A DNA stretch of 64,000 nucleotides from the NCBI RefSeq assembly GCF_029714425.1, contig NZ_CP121668.1, forward strand, positions 4,051,501 through 4,115,500. The letters run 5' to 3'. A program made the translations under genes and the position numbers. Numbering within the stretch: the first letter of the stretch is position 1; each line of letters starts with the position of its first letter. The notes under the pieces were generated by a model, which was not told the DNA's origin, did no database searches, and was given only the letters and a program-made list of their open reading frames with translations. The DNA is from Bradyrhizobium sp. CB2312 (lineage in GTDB: Bacteria > Pseudomonadota > Alphaproteobacteria > Rhizobiales > Xanthobacteraceae). Shown in pieces: positions 33,072 to 41,542 of this stretch.

Positions 33072-34847
33072 ATGTCACCGGAAATGCTAAAATCAGACGC
33101 TACGCCGGCTCGCAAAACCACGAGCGCGCCGGACGGGAATCCTGTCCCAAAGGACAACAAGAGAACGCAAGTCGCCGCCGGCTTCCTCAGGCAAATTGAT
33201 CCGGCCAAGCCCGGTCCGGAACCTGCGATCGTCGAGGGCGCCGTGAGTGATCAGACGCCGTCGCAGGATGCGACGCCCGCGCCGGAGCCCGCCCAGTCGA
33301 CTGTCGCCGTGCGCTCCGCAGGCGAGATCGAGCTCAAGCTTCTTGTCGATGCCGAGCGCATGGCGCATTTCAATGCCGCGCCGATCATCGCGAGTAACGC
33401 GCGCAACAAGGGGACGCGCAAGCATCTCAAGTCGGTCTACTACGACACGCCCGAGCGCGCGCTTCGGAAGAGCGGCCTCAGCCTGCGCGTGCGCCAGAAC
33501 GGCGCGCGCTTCGTACAGACCGTGAAAACCGACGCCGCGGACGATCCGCTGCGCCGTGGCGAGTGGGAGGCGAGCGTGCCGACACTCGCGCCTGATCTCG
33601 CGCTGGCAATGCCTTTCATTCCGGAGAAGCTCCGGGAGCAGCTCGAGACGCAACCGCTCGAAGCCGTCTTCACCGCCGACATCCATCGTCATGCGCGAAT
33701 GATCGACCTGCCGTCCGGCACGGTCGAGATCGCCTTCGACCAGGGCGAGCTGATCGCCGGCGAGCGGTCGCTGCCGGTGAGCGAGATCGAGCTCGAACTG
33801 AAGAGCGGCAGCGCCAGCACGATCTACGAGATCGCGCTGCGTCTTGCCGAGCACGGCGCGGTGAAGCCGTCGATCCGCAGCAAGTCGGCGCGCGGCTTCG
33901 ATCTTGCCGCCGACAAGTCGCCATCAGCGCGCCGGCCGCGCAAGCTTCAGCTCGATCCGTCGGTCACGCTCGACGAAGCCTTCGAGACCATCCTGCGCTC
34001 GTGCTTCCTCCACCTGCTGCAATCGCTGCCGGCGGCCGAGGACGGCCGCAATCCGGAAGGGGTGCATCAGCTGCGCGTCTCGCTGCGGCGGCTTCGCTCG
34101 GCGCTCGATCTGATGCGATCGGTCGGCGCGCTCAGCAATCTCGATGCGCTGCGATCTGAAACCAAATGGCTGGCGCAGGACCTGTCGGCTGCGCGCGACT
34201 GGGACGTGTTCCAGCTCGACACCTTGCCGACGATCGCCTCTGCCTGTCCTGCGGTCGCCGGCTTCGATACGCTCGGCCGGGCCGCGGCCAGGCGCCAGTC
34301 GGAAGCTTATCGCAAGGCGCATCGTGCGCTCGGCGATCGCCGCTGCGCGCTGTTCCTGATTGGCCTCGGCGGCTGGATCGAGACGCGGGGCTGGCGCAAC
34401 GACGTCGCCGCCGAAGATCTCGGCCAACTCGCCGAGCCCGCGGTCAATTTCGCGCAGCGCATTCTGTCGGAGCAGCACGCCAAGGTGCTCAAGCGCGGCC
34501 GTCGCTTCAAGTCGCTGTCGGCCGAGCAGGTGCACCGGGTGCGGCTCGCGGCCAAGCGGCTGCGCTATCTCAGCGAGTTCCTGCTGCCGCTGTTTGCCGA
34601 TCGCAAATCCGCAAGACGCTACGCGCGCCGGCTCGCCGGCTTGCAGGAGGAGCTCGGCGCCTTCAACGACATGGCGGTCACGGCCTCGCTGCTCGACGGG
34701 CTCGGTGGCGAGTCCCCCGACAGCGCCATTGCGGCCGCTGCGATTGCCGGCTGGCAGGCGCGCGCCTCGGTCGGCGTGCAGCCAGCCCTGCAAAGCACGT
34801 GGCGCGATTTCACCGCGGCGCGTGTGCCGTGGGCGTCGCAGAACTGA
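33072..34847 (+). CDS. CYTH-CHAD domain protein
   Basis: 591 aa from ATG 33072. GTG 33243 (MSDQTPSQ), which has GAGG upstream, is an attractive shorter start, as the first 57 residues are low-complexity. The CYTH (triphosphate tunnel) domain starts at the ExExK motif in GEIELKLLVD, with KSVYYDTPERALRKSGLSLRVRQ and KSARGFDLA. The CHAD domain (from about residue 300) shows the paired histidine signature EGVHQLRVSLRRLRSALDL and the repeat EQVHRVRLAAKRLRYLSEFLLPLF. The pair is a known association with polyphosphate binding and hydrolysis of tripolyphosphate. A terminator hairpin follows. Confidence 0.9.
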   Translation: MSPEMLKSDATPARKTTSAPDGNPVPKDNKRTQVAAGFLRQIDPAKPGPEPAIVEGAVSDQTPSQDATPAPEPAQSTVAVRSAGEIELKLLVDAERMAHFNAAPIIASNARNKGTRKHLKSVYYDTPERALRKSGLSLRVRQNGARFVQTVKTDAADDPLRRGEWEASVPTLAPDLALAMPFIPEKLREQLETQPLEAVFTADIHRHARMIDLPSGTVEIAFDQGELIAGERSLPVSEIELELKSGSASTIYEIALRLAEHGAVKPSIRSKSARGFDLAADKSPSARRPRKLQLDPSVTLDEAFETILRSCFLHLLQSLPAAEDGRNPEGVHQLRVSLRRLRSALDLMRSVGALSNLDALRSETKWLAQDLSAARDWDVFQLDTLPTIASACPAVAGFDTLGRAAARRQSEAYRKAHRALGDRRCALFLIGLGGWIETRGWRNDVAAEDLGQLAEPAVNFAQRILSEQHAKVLKRGRRFKSLSAEQVHRVRLAAKRLRYLSEFLLPLFADRKSARRYARRLAGLQEELGAFNDMAVTASLLDGLGGESPDSAIAAAAIAGWQARASVGVQPALQSTWRDFTAARVPWASQN

Positions 34848-34856
34848 TCGGCATCC

Positions 34857-34894
34857 AAAAAAGTTGCGGCCAGGCTTTGGGGAAGCCTGGCCGC
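34857..34894 (-). terminator. Rho-independent terminator of the cysteine-protease gene (leftward)
   Basis: GCGGCCAGGCTT and AAGCCTGGCCGC form a perfect 12-bp stem with a 5-base loop (34866-34894). On the minus strand the stem is followed by AACTTTTTT, the U-tract. For rightward transcripts (CHAD gene) the same hairpin lacks a U-tract. Confidence 0.85.
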
Positions 34895-34961
34895 GCGCGA
34901 ACCGGTCTGGGACGGGGAGGGGTGGGGATGTGACCGGGTCGCGTAACTCGTTGTCTCGTTC
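34857..34961 (-). ncRNA. Candidate 3'-UTR small RNA with pyrimidine-rich loop
   Basis: Between the stop of the protease gene and its terminator the minus strand can fold CGACCCGGTC with GACCGGTTCG, one mismatch, exposing a loop with CCCCACCCCTCCCC. A stem-loop with an anti-Shine-Dalgarno CCTCCC-like loop followed by an intrinsic terminator is the layout of cuckoo-type 3'-UTR sRNAs of alphaproteobacteria. Expression is not shown by the sequence. Confidence 0.35.
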
Positions 34962-35585
34962 CTAATCTCGTGCGCTGGCGGTGGAGACCGCCGGCTTGGT
35001 GTCGCCGAGCGAGACCCAGACGTTGGGATCGCCCTGCGACTGGCGCTTGACGAAGCGGTAGCCGGTCTCCGTCCAGGCCACGACGTTCTCGTTCTGATTG
35101 TCGAGAACGAACTCGCCCTTGTCGGTCTTCACCGTCAGCACCGCGTGTCCTTCGCCCTTCTTGTCGCGCACGACGGTGATGAGCAGGGCCTCACGCGGCC
35201 ATCCGGCATCCATCAGCATCTTGCGCTTCAACAGCACGTAGTCTTCACAGTCGCCGTAGCCGTCGGTCGGCAGCGACCATCGCTCGATCACGCCCCAGTG
35301 CTCCTGGTCGGTCAAAGGCTTGACGGTCTCGTTGACCCAGCGATTGACCTTGACGAGGTCGCGCCATGCCGTCTGCGACATCACGATGTCGCGCGGCTGC
35401 GTCGGCCCGCCCTGGCACTGCGCGGCATTGTCCGCACAGAACTCGACCCAGCCGATCGGCGCACGCGTGGTGTCGCCGAGGCTCGCGTAGAGCAGACGGC
35501 CTTCGCCGGCCTGCGCTGCCGCGCCGATCCCGAAGAGCATGGCGGCGATCGCCAGCCCTTTCCCCTGTCCCCTGAAGTCGAACAT
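34962..35585 (-). CDS. Transglutaminase-like cysteine peptidase (BTLCP family)
   Basis: 207 aa from ATG 35585, starting at a signal peptide (GKGLAIAAMLFGIGAAAQA). The papain-like triad of the bacterial transglutaminase-like cysteine proteinase family is visible: Cys113 in YGDCEDYVLLKR, His147 in EGHAVLTV, Asp162 in FVLDNQNE. Members such as LapG cleave surface adhesins in the periplasm under c-di-GMP control; whether this one does so is unknown. The neighbouring PilZ gene is on the same strand, but a terminator separates them. Confidence 0.85.
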   Translation of the reverse strand: MFDFRGQGKGLAIAAMLFGIGAAAQAGEGRLLYASLGDTTRAPIGWVEFCADNAAQCQGGPTQPRDIVMSQTAWRDLVKVNRWVNETVKPLTDQEHWGVIERWSLPTDGYGDCEDYVLLKRKMLMDAGWPREALLITVVRDKKGEGHAVLTVKTDKGEFVLDNQNENVVAWTETGYRFVKRQSQGDPNVWVSLGDTKPAVSTASARD

Positions 35586-35722
35586 CGTGGCCCCCGTTTC
35601 TTGTTGGGACCACATTTCGCATGGAGCTTTTGAGTTGCCGCTAAGTCGACCAAGTCAAGTCGAGACGAATGAAAGTAAAACTGGCGGCGAATTCGATCTA
35701 TACTTGAATCGATTTTGAATAG

Positions 35723-35752
35723 AATTTGAGAATACTGCAATTGATTCAAATT
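35723..35752. promoter_or_regulatory. AT-rich inverted repeat between the protease and PilZ genes
   Basis: AATTTGA (35723-35729) and TCAAATT (35746-35752) are perfect inverted arms with a 16-base spacer, inside an AT-rich patch unusual for this window. It is upstream of the protease gene (start 35585) and may hold its promoter or a regulator site. Confidence 0.4.
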
Positions 35753-35843
35753 TTAGGGATTAACGCGGAAACGCTGACGGAACTGCCGTTTCCGCGCGCC
35801 AGCGCGCCGGCGTTAACCCGCGCAAGGCCGGTCACGACGCATG

Positions 35844-35877
35844 AAAAAGGCGGCGTCCGCATCGCGGAGGCCGCCTC
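35844..35877 (-). terminator. Rho-independent terminator of the PilZ gene (leftward)
   Basis: The minus strand folds AGGCGGCCTCCGC with GCGGACGCCGCCT around a 3-base loop and ends in TTTTTC. It lies about 40 bp after the PilZ stop. Confidence 0.9.
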
Positions 35878-35915
35878 TTGGGCTGGAAAAACAGTGGTTT
35901 TGGTGCGGTTGCGCT

Positions 35916-36533
35916 TTACCGCGCGGTAACGCTCTCTTCGAGTGTCTCGGCTGGCTGCTCGTGCATGAACTCCAGCGCGAAGCCGTCTTCGAGGTTGCGG
36001 ACTACGCGGCCCTGGACGCGGCCGAGGAAAACCGTCGATTTCAGCGGCGGCCGGTTCTCCGCGGCAATCGCCGCACCGGACAGAGAAAGGTCGATGATGC
36101 GGCAGGTCATCTTGGTGCCGTCCTCGAGCGTCAGCACCGCGATCGGGTTGCGCGGCACGATGCGGTCGTGGCGGCGATCCTCGGGCAAATTGAGGATGTC
36201 GCGGTTGGCGAGCCAGGTCAGCTGCGCCGCGAGCTTGTCGCGCTTGCGCGGCGTCGCCCCGATCGTCATGGCAAAGCCATTGTCGATGATCCGGGCGATC
36301 TTGCCCTCGACGCGGCCGATATGGTCGAGATAGGCGACCACGCGGTCGCCGACATTGCCGATGCCCGGCGCGAGCAGCGCCAGGCCGCCCGGCGACATGT
36401 TGATCACCTGGCAGGGGAATTCGCGGCGGTCCGGCAGCATGTAGCGGCCGAGCAGGTGAACCTTCACCCGCTGGAAACGCCGACGTTCCTCGGCGGCCGG
36501 AAGAAATTTTTTGTTCGCCAACGCCATTTTCAC
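35916..36533 (-). CDS. Double PilZ domain protein
   Basis: 205 aa from ATG 36533; MALANKK at 36527 is equally possible. The first PilZ domain (about 15-95) has the c-di-GMP motif RRRFQRVKV and NMSPGGLAL (N-x-S-x-x-G). The second (about 115-195) has RRHDRIVPRNPIAV and DLSLSGAAI with D-x-S-x-x-G. It thus probably binds c-di-GMP with at least one domain. Unlike YcgR there is no flagellar partner domain. Monocistronic by its own terminator. Confidence 0.88.
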   Translation of the reverse strand: MKMALANKKFLPAAEERRRFQRVKVHLLGRYMLPDRREFPCQVINMSPGGLALLAPGIGNVGDRVVAYLDHIGRVEGKIARIIDNGFAMTIGATPRKRDKLAAQLTWLANRDILNLPEDRRHDRIVPRNPIAVLTLEDGTKMTCRIIDLSLSGAAIAAENRPPLKSTVFLGRVQGRVVRNLEDGFALEFMHEQPAETLEESVTAR

Positions 36534-36595
36534 AACCCGACCCCCCGCCTGGCGGAGTCCGAGACGACCCTAAGGTGCATAGGGTTAATGCCGCG

Positions 36596-37762
36596 TTAGG
36601 ATTGGGCGCGGCGATGACGGACAGAAACGATGCGCTCGAAAAGCCACATCAAAGGCGGACAGGCCAGCACCGCCATTGCGCCGAGGTCGAGCGCGACCGC
36701 GGCGGTGCCGGCCGATTTGGCGAGCCGCCCAGCAATGGCCGGTCCCAGCATCATCGCGGCATAGAAGAGAGTGTAGAACACGCCCATCCCGATCGCCCTG
36801 GTCTCCGGGGCGAGCACGCGGGCGGCGAGGCTCATGATCGGGCCGGCCGGATGACCGCCGATCAGGCCAATCAGGACGAGGATGGTGATGACGGCGTCCG
36901 ACCTCGGCAACCAGGCCAGCAGCAGGGCCACAGTGAGGCTGGCCGCGATCGCCAACATAAAGGGTCGCTTGAAGCGATCGGCGAGATAGCCGCCCGCCGG
37001 CACCGAGATCACCGACAGCCACATCACGACGCTGATCGCCGAGCCTGCGGAGGCGATGCTCCAGCCGCGCTCGGCGAGCAGGGACGGGCCGAACGAGAAG
37101 ATCATGGCGAAGCCGACATTATAGAGGCCCCAGATCGCGCCCGCGACGATCACCGCCAGCAGCGCGAGGGGATCGAGCCGGCCCGAGCCCGCCGGGCCGG
37201 CTGTTGCTGCGGGCGGCGGCTGATAGAGCATGGTCAAGAGAATGCCGATCGCAGTGAGGGCGCCGGCGGCGAGGAACACCGCGCCCGCGCCATGGGCGGT
37301 GCCGAGCGCCGGCAATACCAGCAGCGAGATCCCAATGCCGGCCGGCCAGGAATTGACGAAGATCGCCATCGCGGTCGCGATCTCCTTACCCGCGAACCAG
37401 TCGGCGGCCATTTTGGTGAGTTGCACTGTCAGCAGCACGCCGCCGGCGCCGGAGGCGAGCCGGCCTGTCATCTGCCAGCCCCAGATGTCGGTTGAGGCCA
37501 TGACGAGGCTGCCCGCGGTCATCAGCAGGAGCGCGGCGATCGTGGTGGGTTTGTCGCCAAATCTCCGGCCAATCGCGCCGCCCGGCAGCGCCAGCACCAC
37601 ACCGGGCGTGAAGTAGAGCCCGATCAGGATGCCGATGTCGGCGATGCCGACGCCAAAGCTCTGTTGCAGCAGCGGCGCGACCGCGGCCACGCTTTGGAAT
37701 TGGAACGCAATGGTGAGGCGAACCAGGAACAGGATCGCAAGAATGCCCCAGCGATTGCGCAA
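36596..37762 (-). CDS. MFS transporter (CynX/NarK-like)
   Basis: 388 aa with 12 predicted helices; motif A is degenerate (GGAIGRRFGDKPTT). VAAVAPLLQQSFGVGIADIGILIGLYFTPGVVLALPGG is typical of major-facilitator anion or cyanate-type permeases. Substrate unknown. It is followed on the same strand, with 53 bp between, by a second MFS gene upstream (37816-39063); the two may be co-transcribed, giving two different transporters. Confidence 0.82.
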   Translation of the reverse strand: MRNRWGILAILFLVRLTIAFQFQSVAAVAPLLQQSFGVGIADIGILIGLYFTPGVVLALPGGAIGRRFGDKPTTIAALLLMTAGSLVMASTDIWGWQMTGRLASGAGGVLLTVQLTKMAADWFAGKEIATAMAIFVNSWPAGIGISLLVLPALGTAHGAGAVFLAAGALTAIGILLTMLYQPPPAATAGPAGSGRLDPLALLAVIVAGAIWGLYNVGFAMIFSFGPSLLAERGWSIASAGSAISVVMWLSVISVPAGGYLADRFKRPFMLAIAASLTVALLLAWLPRSDAVITILVLIGLIGGHPAGPIMSLAARVLAPETRAIGMGVFYTLFYAAMMLGPAIAGRLAKSAGTAAVALDLGAMAVLACPPLMWLFERIVSVRHRRAQS

Positions 37763-37815
37763 CGGCTCATCTCCCCATGCCCCTCAGCCGAGGGTGCGGT
37801 GGGAAGGGGCGGGAG

Positions 37816-39063
37816 TCAACCGGCCGTCTTCCGCGTCGCGCGCCCATAGAGCAGGCACAGCAGCACCAGTAGCACCGCCGCCGAAAGCCCGAGCGACCAG
37901 TGAATGCCGATCGCAGCACCGAACACGCCGACGGTGATGCCGCTGAAGGCCCGCATGCCGAGGCCGGCCATGTTGTAGAGGCCGACGACGCGGCCGCGGA
38001 TGTCGTGCGGCGCGTTCAGCTGCACCAGCGCCTGCGCCATGGTGTTGAACGACAATTCGAAGAAGCCGGCAAAGAACAGCAGCACGATCGCCACCGGATA
38101 GATCCTTACCGCGGCGAAGCCGAGCAACGCGACGCTCCAGAGCATTGCGAGCGTGATCGCGGTGCGCGGCGTGCCCTTCAGCCGTCCCCACGATTCCAGC
38201 GCGATGCCGGCGAGCAGCGCGCCAGCGGCGTCCGCCGCGAGCAGCACGCTGTAGGAGACGCCAGGATCGCCATGGCCGAGATCGCCGGCAAAGCCGGGCA
38301 TCTGGGCGTGATAGGCATTGCCGATCATGAAGGAGGTGAGGCCGGCAAGCCACGTCATCGCCGTCAGCATCGGCTGGGTGCCGATGGCGCGGATGGTGAG
38401 CAGGATGTCGGCGAAGCCGCGTACGGCGAAGCGCCGGACCGCCACGCTGCCGTCGCGCACCGGCGCCCAGAACAGCCACAGCAGCATCGGCAGGTAGAAC
38501 AGCGTGTTGAAGATGATGCCGTGCGAGGTGCCGAGCGTCAGCATGATGATTCCGCCGACGGCAGGCCCGACCAGGATGCCGAGATAGCGCGCCATCGCGT
38601 TCAGCCGCACGGCGCTCGGCAGATCGGCGGGGCCGACGAGGTCGTAGAGCAGCAGCTGGTTCGGTGTTTGCCAAAGGACGCCGGCGCAGCCATGGATCAC
38701 CAGCAGCAGCATCGCGTGCCACATCTGGATCGTATCGGTGATGAAGAAGAAGCCCCAGCCGGCGGAGGCCGCGATGAACAGCAGCATGCCGCACTGGATG
38801 ATGCGTCGCGGATCGAACCGGTCGGCGAGCCCGCCGACAGCGACCGAGAACAGCAGGAACGGCAGCCAGTGCGACAGCACCGCAAAACCGCCCAGCGTCG
38901 GCGAGTGGAATTTCTGGAACACCACCCAATAGCTGATCACATGCTCGATATTGTCGGCCATCATCGCCAGCACGTAGGCGATGAACTGGAGCCGGTACGG
39001 CACGGACTTCATCGCCGCGAACGATCCGGACGCGGCCACGGGATTTTGGGGCAGGGGGTTCAA
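37816..39063 (-). CDS. MFS transporter (EntS-like, MFS_3)
   Basis: 415 aa from a TTG at 39063; ATG 39012 (MKSVPYRL) is an alternative start at the first helix. Twelve helices; VAVGGLADRFDPRRIIQCGML is motif A and LVGPADLPSAVRLNAMARYLGILVGPAVGG is typical of the EntS/multidrug-exporter group. Could export a siderophore or drug; no siderophore genes are near. Confidence 0.82.
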   Translation of the reverse strand: MNPLPQNPVAASGSFAAMKSVPYRLQFIAYVLAMMADNIEHVISYWVVFQKFHSPTLGGFAVLSHWLPFLLFSVAVGGLADRFDPRRIIQCGMLLFIAASAGWGFFFITDTIQMWHAMLLLVIHGCAGVLWQTPNQLLLYDLVGPADLPSAVRLNAMARYLGILVGPAVGGIIMLTLGTSHGIIFNTLFYLPMLLWLFWAPVRDGSVAVRRFAVRGFADILLTIRAIGTQPMLTAMTWLAGLTSFMIGNAYHAQMPGFAGDLGHGDPGVSYSVLLAADAAGALLAGIALESWGRLKGTPRTAITLAMLWSVALLGFAAVRIYPVAIVLLFFAGFFELSFNTMAQALVQLNAPHDIRGRVVGLYNMAGLGMRAFSGITVGVFGAAIGIHWSLGLSAAVLLVLLCLLYGRATRKTAG

Positions 39064-39115
39064 GCGGGCACCTGGGTGGGGACTGGTCGGGCCTTACACG
39101 TTCGCTGGCTGGTGC

Positions 39116-39931
39116 TCAAGACAATTGGGTGTGCGGCACATCCACCGTCTCCAGAAACGACCTGACCACCGCCGCAAACGCATCCGGCCTGTCATACGGC
39201 AGGCCATGGCCTGCGTTCGCGATCACCTCACAGCGAAGGCGTGGATTGAGCTCCTGCAGCTCCCGCGCCGTCTCGACGGAGACAACGCCATTGTCTCCGA
39301 TGACAAGCAGGCTCGGGGCCGCAATGGCTTTGACCAACTCGCGATAATCCGGGTTCGGCGGCGTGAGCACCTCGAAGGCACGCGTCTCGGTCCGCAGCCG
39401 CGCGTCGATGATCAGATCGAGCAATTCGCCCGACCGGTGCGGTTGCCGCTGCCGCGGTTCGGCCAGCACCTCGTCCTTGTCCCGACCGAGCAGTCGCCGA
39501 TGCTGCTCGGCAACGTCGCTGTCATGGACTTCGCGCTGGCGCTCGGGACTGAGGAACGTCGGGTCGGCAAGAACAAGGCCGCGAATGGCTGCGCCCATTC
39601 TGCTCGCAACGACAGCCGCCGTCATGCCGCCCATGGAATGGCCGAGCAGCAGCGGCGCTTCGAGCCCGAGCGTCTCGATGAGACCAATGACATCGTTGGC
39701 AAGGTCGCGGTACAGGTATCCGAACCGCGGCGCGCTCGACGCGCCGTGGCCCCGCGCGTCCGGCATGATGAGGTCGTAGCGATCCTGGAGCGCGCGGGCC
39801 AGTAGCGTCCAGCAGGCGCCGCTTCCGGTCAATCCATGCAACGCAATCAGGGTAGGCTTATCGCCGCCGGTTCGCAGATAATGGATGTCGATGCCATTTG
39901 CTGCGCAGGCACTGTTAGTCCAGCTTGTCAT
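39116..39931 (-). CDS. Alpha/beta hydrolase
   Basis: 271 aa. Full triad visible: oxyanion LHGLTGSGACW, MPDARGHGAS, nucleophile GHSMGG (Ser about 108), acid in VIGDNGVVS, and His in NAGHGLPYDRPDA. Resembles epoxide hydrolase/haloperoxidase-like members. It lies just beyond the 5' end of the EntS-like gene, same strand, 50 bp apart, so may be in the same operon. Confidence 0.85.
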   Translation of the reverse strand: MTSWTNSACAANGIDIHYLRTGGDKPTLIALHGLTGSGACWTLLARALQDRYDLIMPDARGHGASSAPRFGYLYRDLANDVIGLIETLGLEAPLLLGHSMGGMTAAVVASRMGAAIRGLVLADPTFLSPERQREVHDSDVAEQHRRLLGRDKDEVLAEPRQRQPHRSGELLDLIIDARLRTETRAFEVLTPPNPDYRELVKAIAAPSLLVIGDNGVVSVETARELQELNPRLRCEVIANAGHGLPYDRPDAFAAVVRSFLETVDVPHTQLS

Positions 39932-39968
39932 TCAAACCGACTGTCAAAGAATCGATCCCGACATCATC

Positions 39969-40448
39969 TTACCCCAGCGCCTTCACATAGACCGCATAGG
40001 GCACGCCCAGAATATCCGGTGCCTCGCCGGTCTTCACGAATCCCATACGCAGATACATCGACAGTGCGACCGTCATGATCGGTGTCGTGTGCAGGGCGAT
40101 GACCTGAGCCTGGTCGCGCTCGGCGCGGCGCAGGCACTCTTCCGTCAATTGGCGCCCGACGCCCTTGCCGCGCGCTAAGGGATCGACCACCAGCATGCGG
40201 ATGACCGGCCACCGCGGATCGAAGAACGCAGGCTTCGTCGCTTTCGGACCGATATAGGCGACTGCACCGACGATGCGTCCGGCATCTTCGGCGACGATGA
40301 TCTCGCCGGTCTGGGCAAGCCTCGGCATCTTCGCGACATTGGCGTTAAACAGCGGCCAATCGGAAAAGTGCGGCTCGAATTCCGCGAAGGCGGCGAGCGC
40401 GACGCGCACGACCTTGTCCGCATCCGCTGGCTGATAGTCACGTAGCAT
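39969..40448 (-). CDS. GNAT family N-acetyltransferase
   Basis: 159 aa from ATG 40448 (MLRDYQPADADKVVRVAL). Acetyl-CoA loop RMLVVDPLARGKGVGRQLTEECLRRA (R-x-x-G-x-G/A form) and ALSMYLRMGFVKTG are textbook GNAT motifs. Acceptor unknown. The gene is 37 bp upstream of the hydrolase on the same strand. Confidence 0.85.
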   Translation of the reverse strand: MLRDYQPADADKVVRVALAAFAEFEPHFSDWPLFNANVAKMPRLAQTGEIIVAEDAGRIVGAVAYIGPKATKPAFFDPRWPVIRMLVVDPLARGKGVGRQLTEECLRRAERDQAQVIALHTTPIMTVALSMYLRMGFVKTGEAPDILGVPYAVYVKALG

Positions 40449-40464
40449 CGGCGTTGCCTTCGGT

Positions 40465-40560
40465 TGTAGCCCGGATGGAGCGAAGCGCAATCCGGGACCA
40501 CCGATTCCGTATCCGCTGCTCCGCGTAGGCGATGAGCCAACTCATCGTAGCCCAGCACGT
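40465..40560. repeat. REP-like palindromic repeat (gtagcccgg type)
   Basis: Starts TGTAGCCCGGATGGAGCGAA with GCGCAATCCGGG folding back, and ends in a TCATCGTAGCCCA element. Similar GTAGCCCGG text recurs at 42.7 kb and a related GTAGGCCGG/CGGGCTACGAG pair at 58.36 kb. Confidence 0.65.
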
Positions 40561-40771
40561 GCGTGTAGACTATTTGCAATTTCCACGGCGTATCACTCTT
40601 GACACTTGGCGGACGGCGCGCCACGTTTCGCTCTGGTAGATACGACCTGCCGCTTGCGCCCTTCGGGGAATGGTGAACGTATCGCACGCATCGTCTTGGC
40701 CCCTTTGCCGAACAACGGGCCAGCAACGCAAGCACTGGCTTTTCCGAATTGTTCAAGCAAAGGAGTAAGCC

Positions 40772-41410
40772 ATGCGCGACTTCCGCGATGCCAAAGCTAT
40801 GGCGCAAACGCTGCGCGCCTCTCTTGTCTCCAAAGGCCTCAAGATTTCGGTTGCCGAAAGCCTCGAACTGACTGCCGAGCTGGTTGGCTTGGCTGACTGG
40901 AATACGCTTGCGGCCGCCATTCGACGCGGATCGCCTGGGTCCCGTGCGGCCTCGTCTCGGCAACCGCGTGCAAGCGTCAAATGGCCGGCGGGATTTACCC
41001 ACGAACTCGACCTGACCCTGAAAAGGGCTCTGGCCTACGCCGAAGCGCGAAAGCACGAGTTCGCCACGCTAGAGCATCTCTTGCTTGCGTTGCTGGATGA
41101 TCCGGATGCCTTGGAGGTGATGAATGCCAACCAGATTGACCTTCAAGCCCTGAGGCGAGCCACGACCTCATACATCGATGACAAGCTGAGCACCTGGGTG
41201 ATGATCAGCGACGAGCGCGACACAACGCCGACGATTGCGTTTCGACGCGTCGTGCATCGTGCGACCGTGCGCAGCCTGCAACGCGAAACGAGTGGGCTGG
41301 ACGTGATGGCGACGATGTTCGGCGAGAACGCGAGTCCGGCGGTTTGGCTCCTAAGCGAGCATGGAATGACCGGCGAGCGTCTTGAGAGTGCGCTTCCTCG
41401 CGCTAGTTGA
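40772..41410 (+). CDS. Glyoxalase-superfamily N-terminal plus Clp-N domain protein
   Basis: 212 aa from ATG 40772 with AAAGGAG at 8 bases. The first 45 residues (FRDAKAMAQTLRASLVSKGLKISVAESLELTAELVGLADWNTLAAAI) match the small helical N-terminal module of so-called glyoxalase-superfamily proteins, and HELDLTLKRALAYAEARKHEFATLEHLLLALLDD begins a Clp N-domain repeat like those of ClpA/ClpC. There is no AAA ATPase, so it might bind substrates or adaptors by itself. The combination is known but not characterised. Confidence 0.8.
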   Translation: MRDFRDAKAMAQTLRASLVSKGLKISVAESLELTAELVGLADWNTLAAAIRRGSPGSRAASSRQPRASVKWPAGFTHELDLTLKRALAYAEARKHEFATLEHLLLALLDDPDALEVMNANQIDLQALRRATTSYIDDKLSTWVMISDERDTTPTIAFRRVVHRATVRSLQRETSGLDVMATMFGENASPAVWLLSEHGMTGERLESALPRAS

Positions 41411-41542
41411 GACGACGGTGAACGTTCCCGTCCCTGCGGAGCCGCGATGCGGGCTACGGTATTTCCAACGTCGCACGGCTGTCATAGGCTGATCGCAGAC
41501 CCGCACCATCAATCATAACAAGCGGGCAGCGAGGAAACCGCC

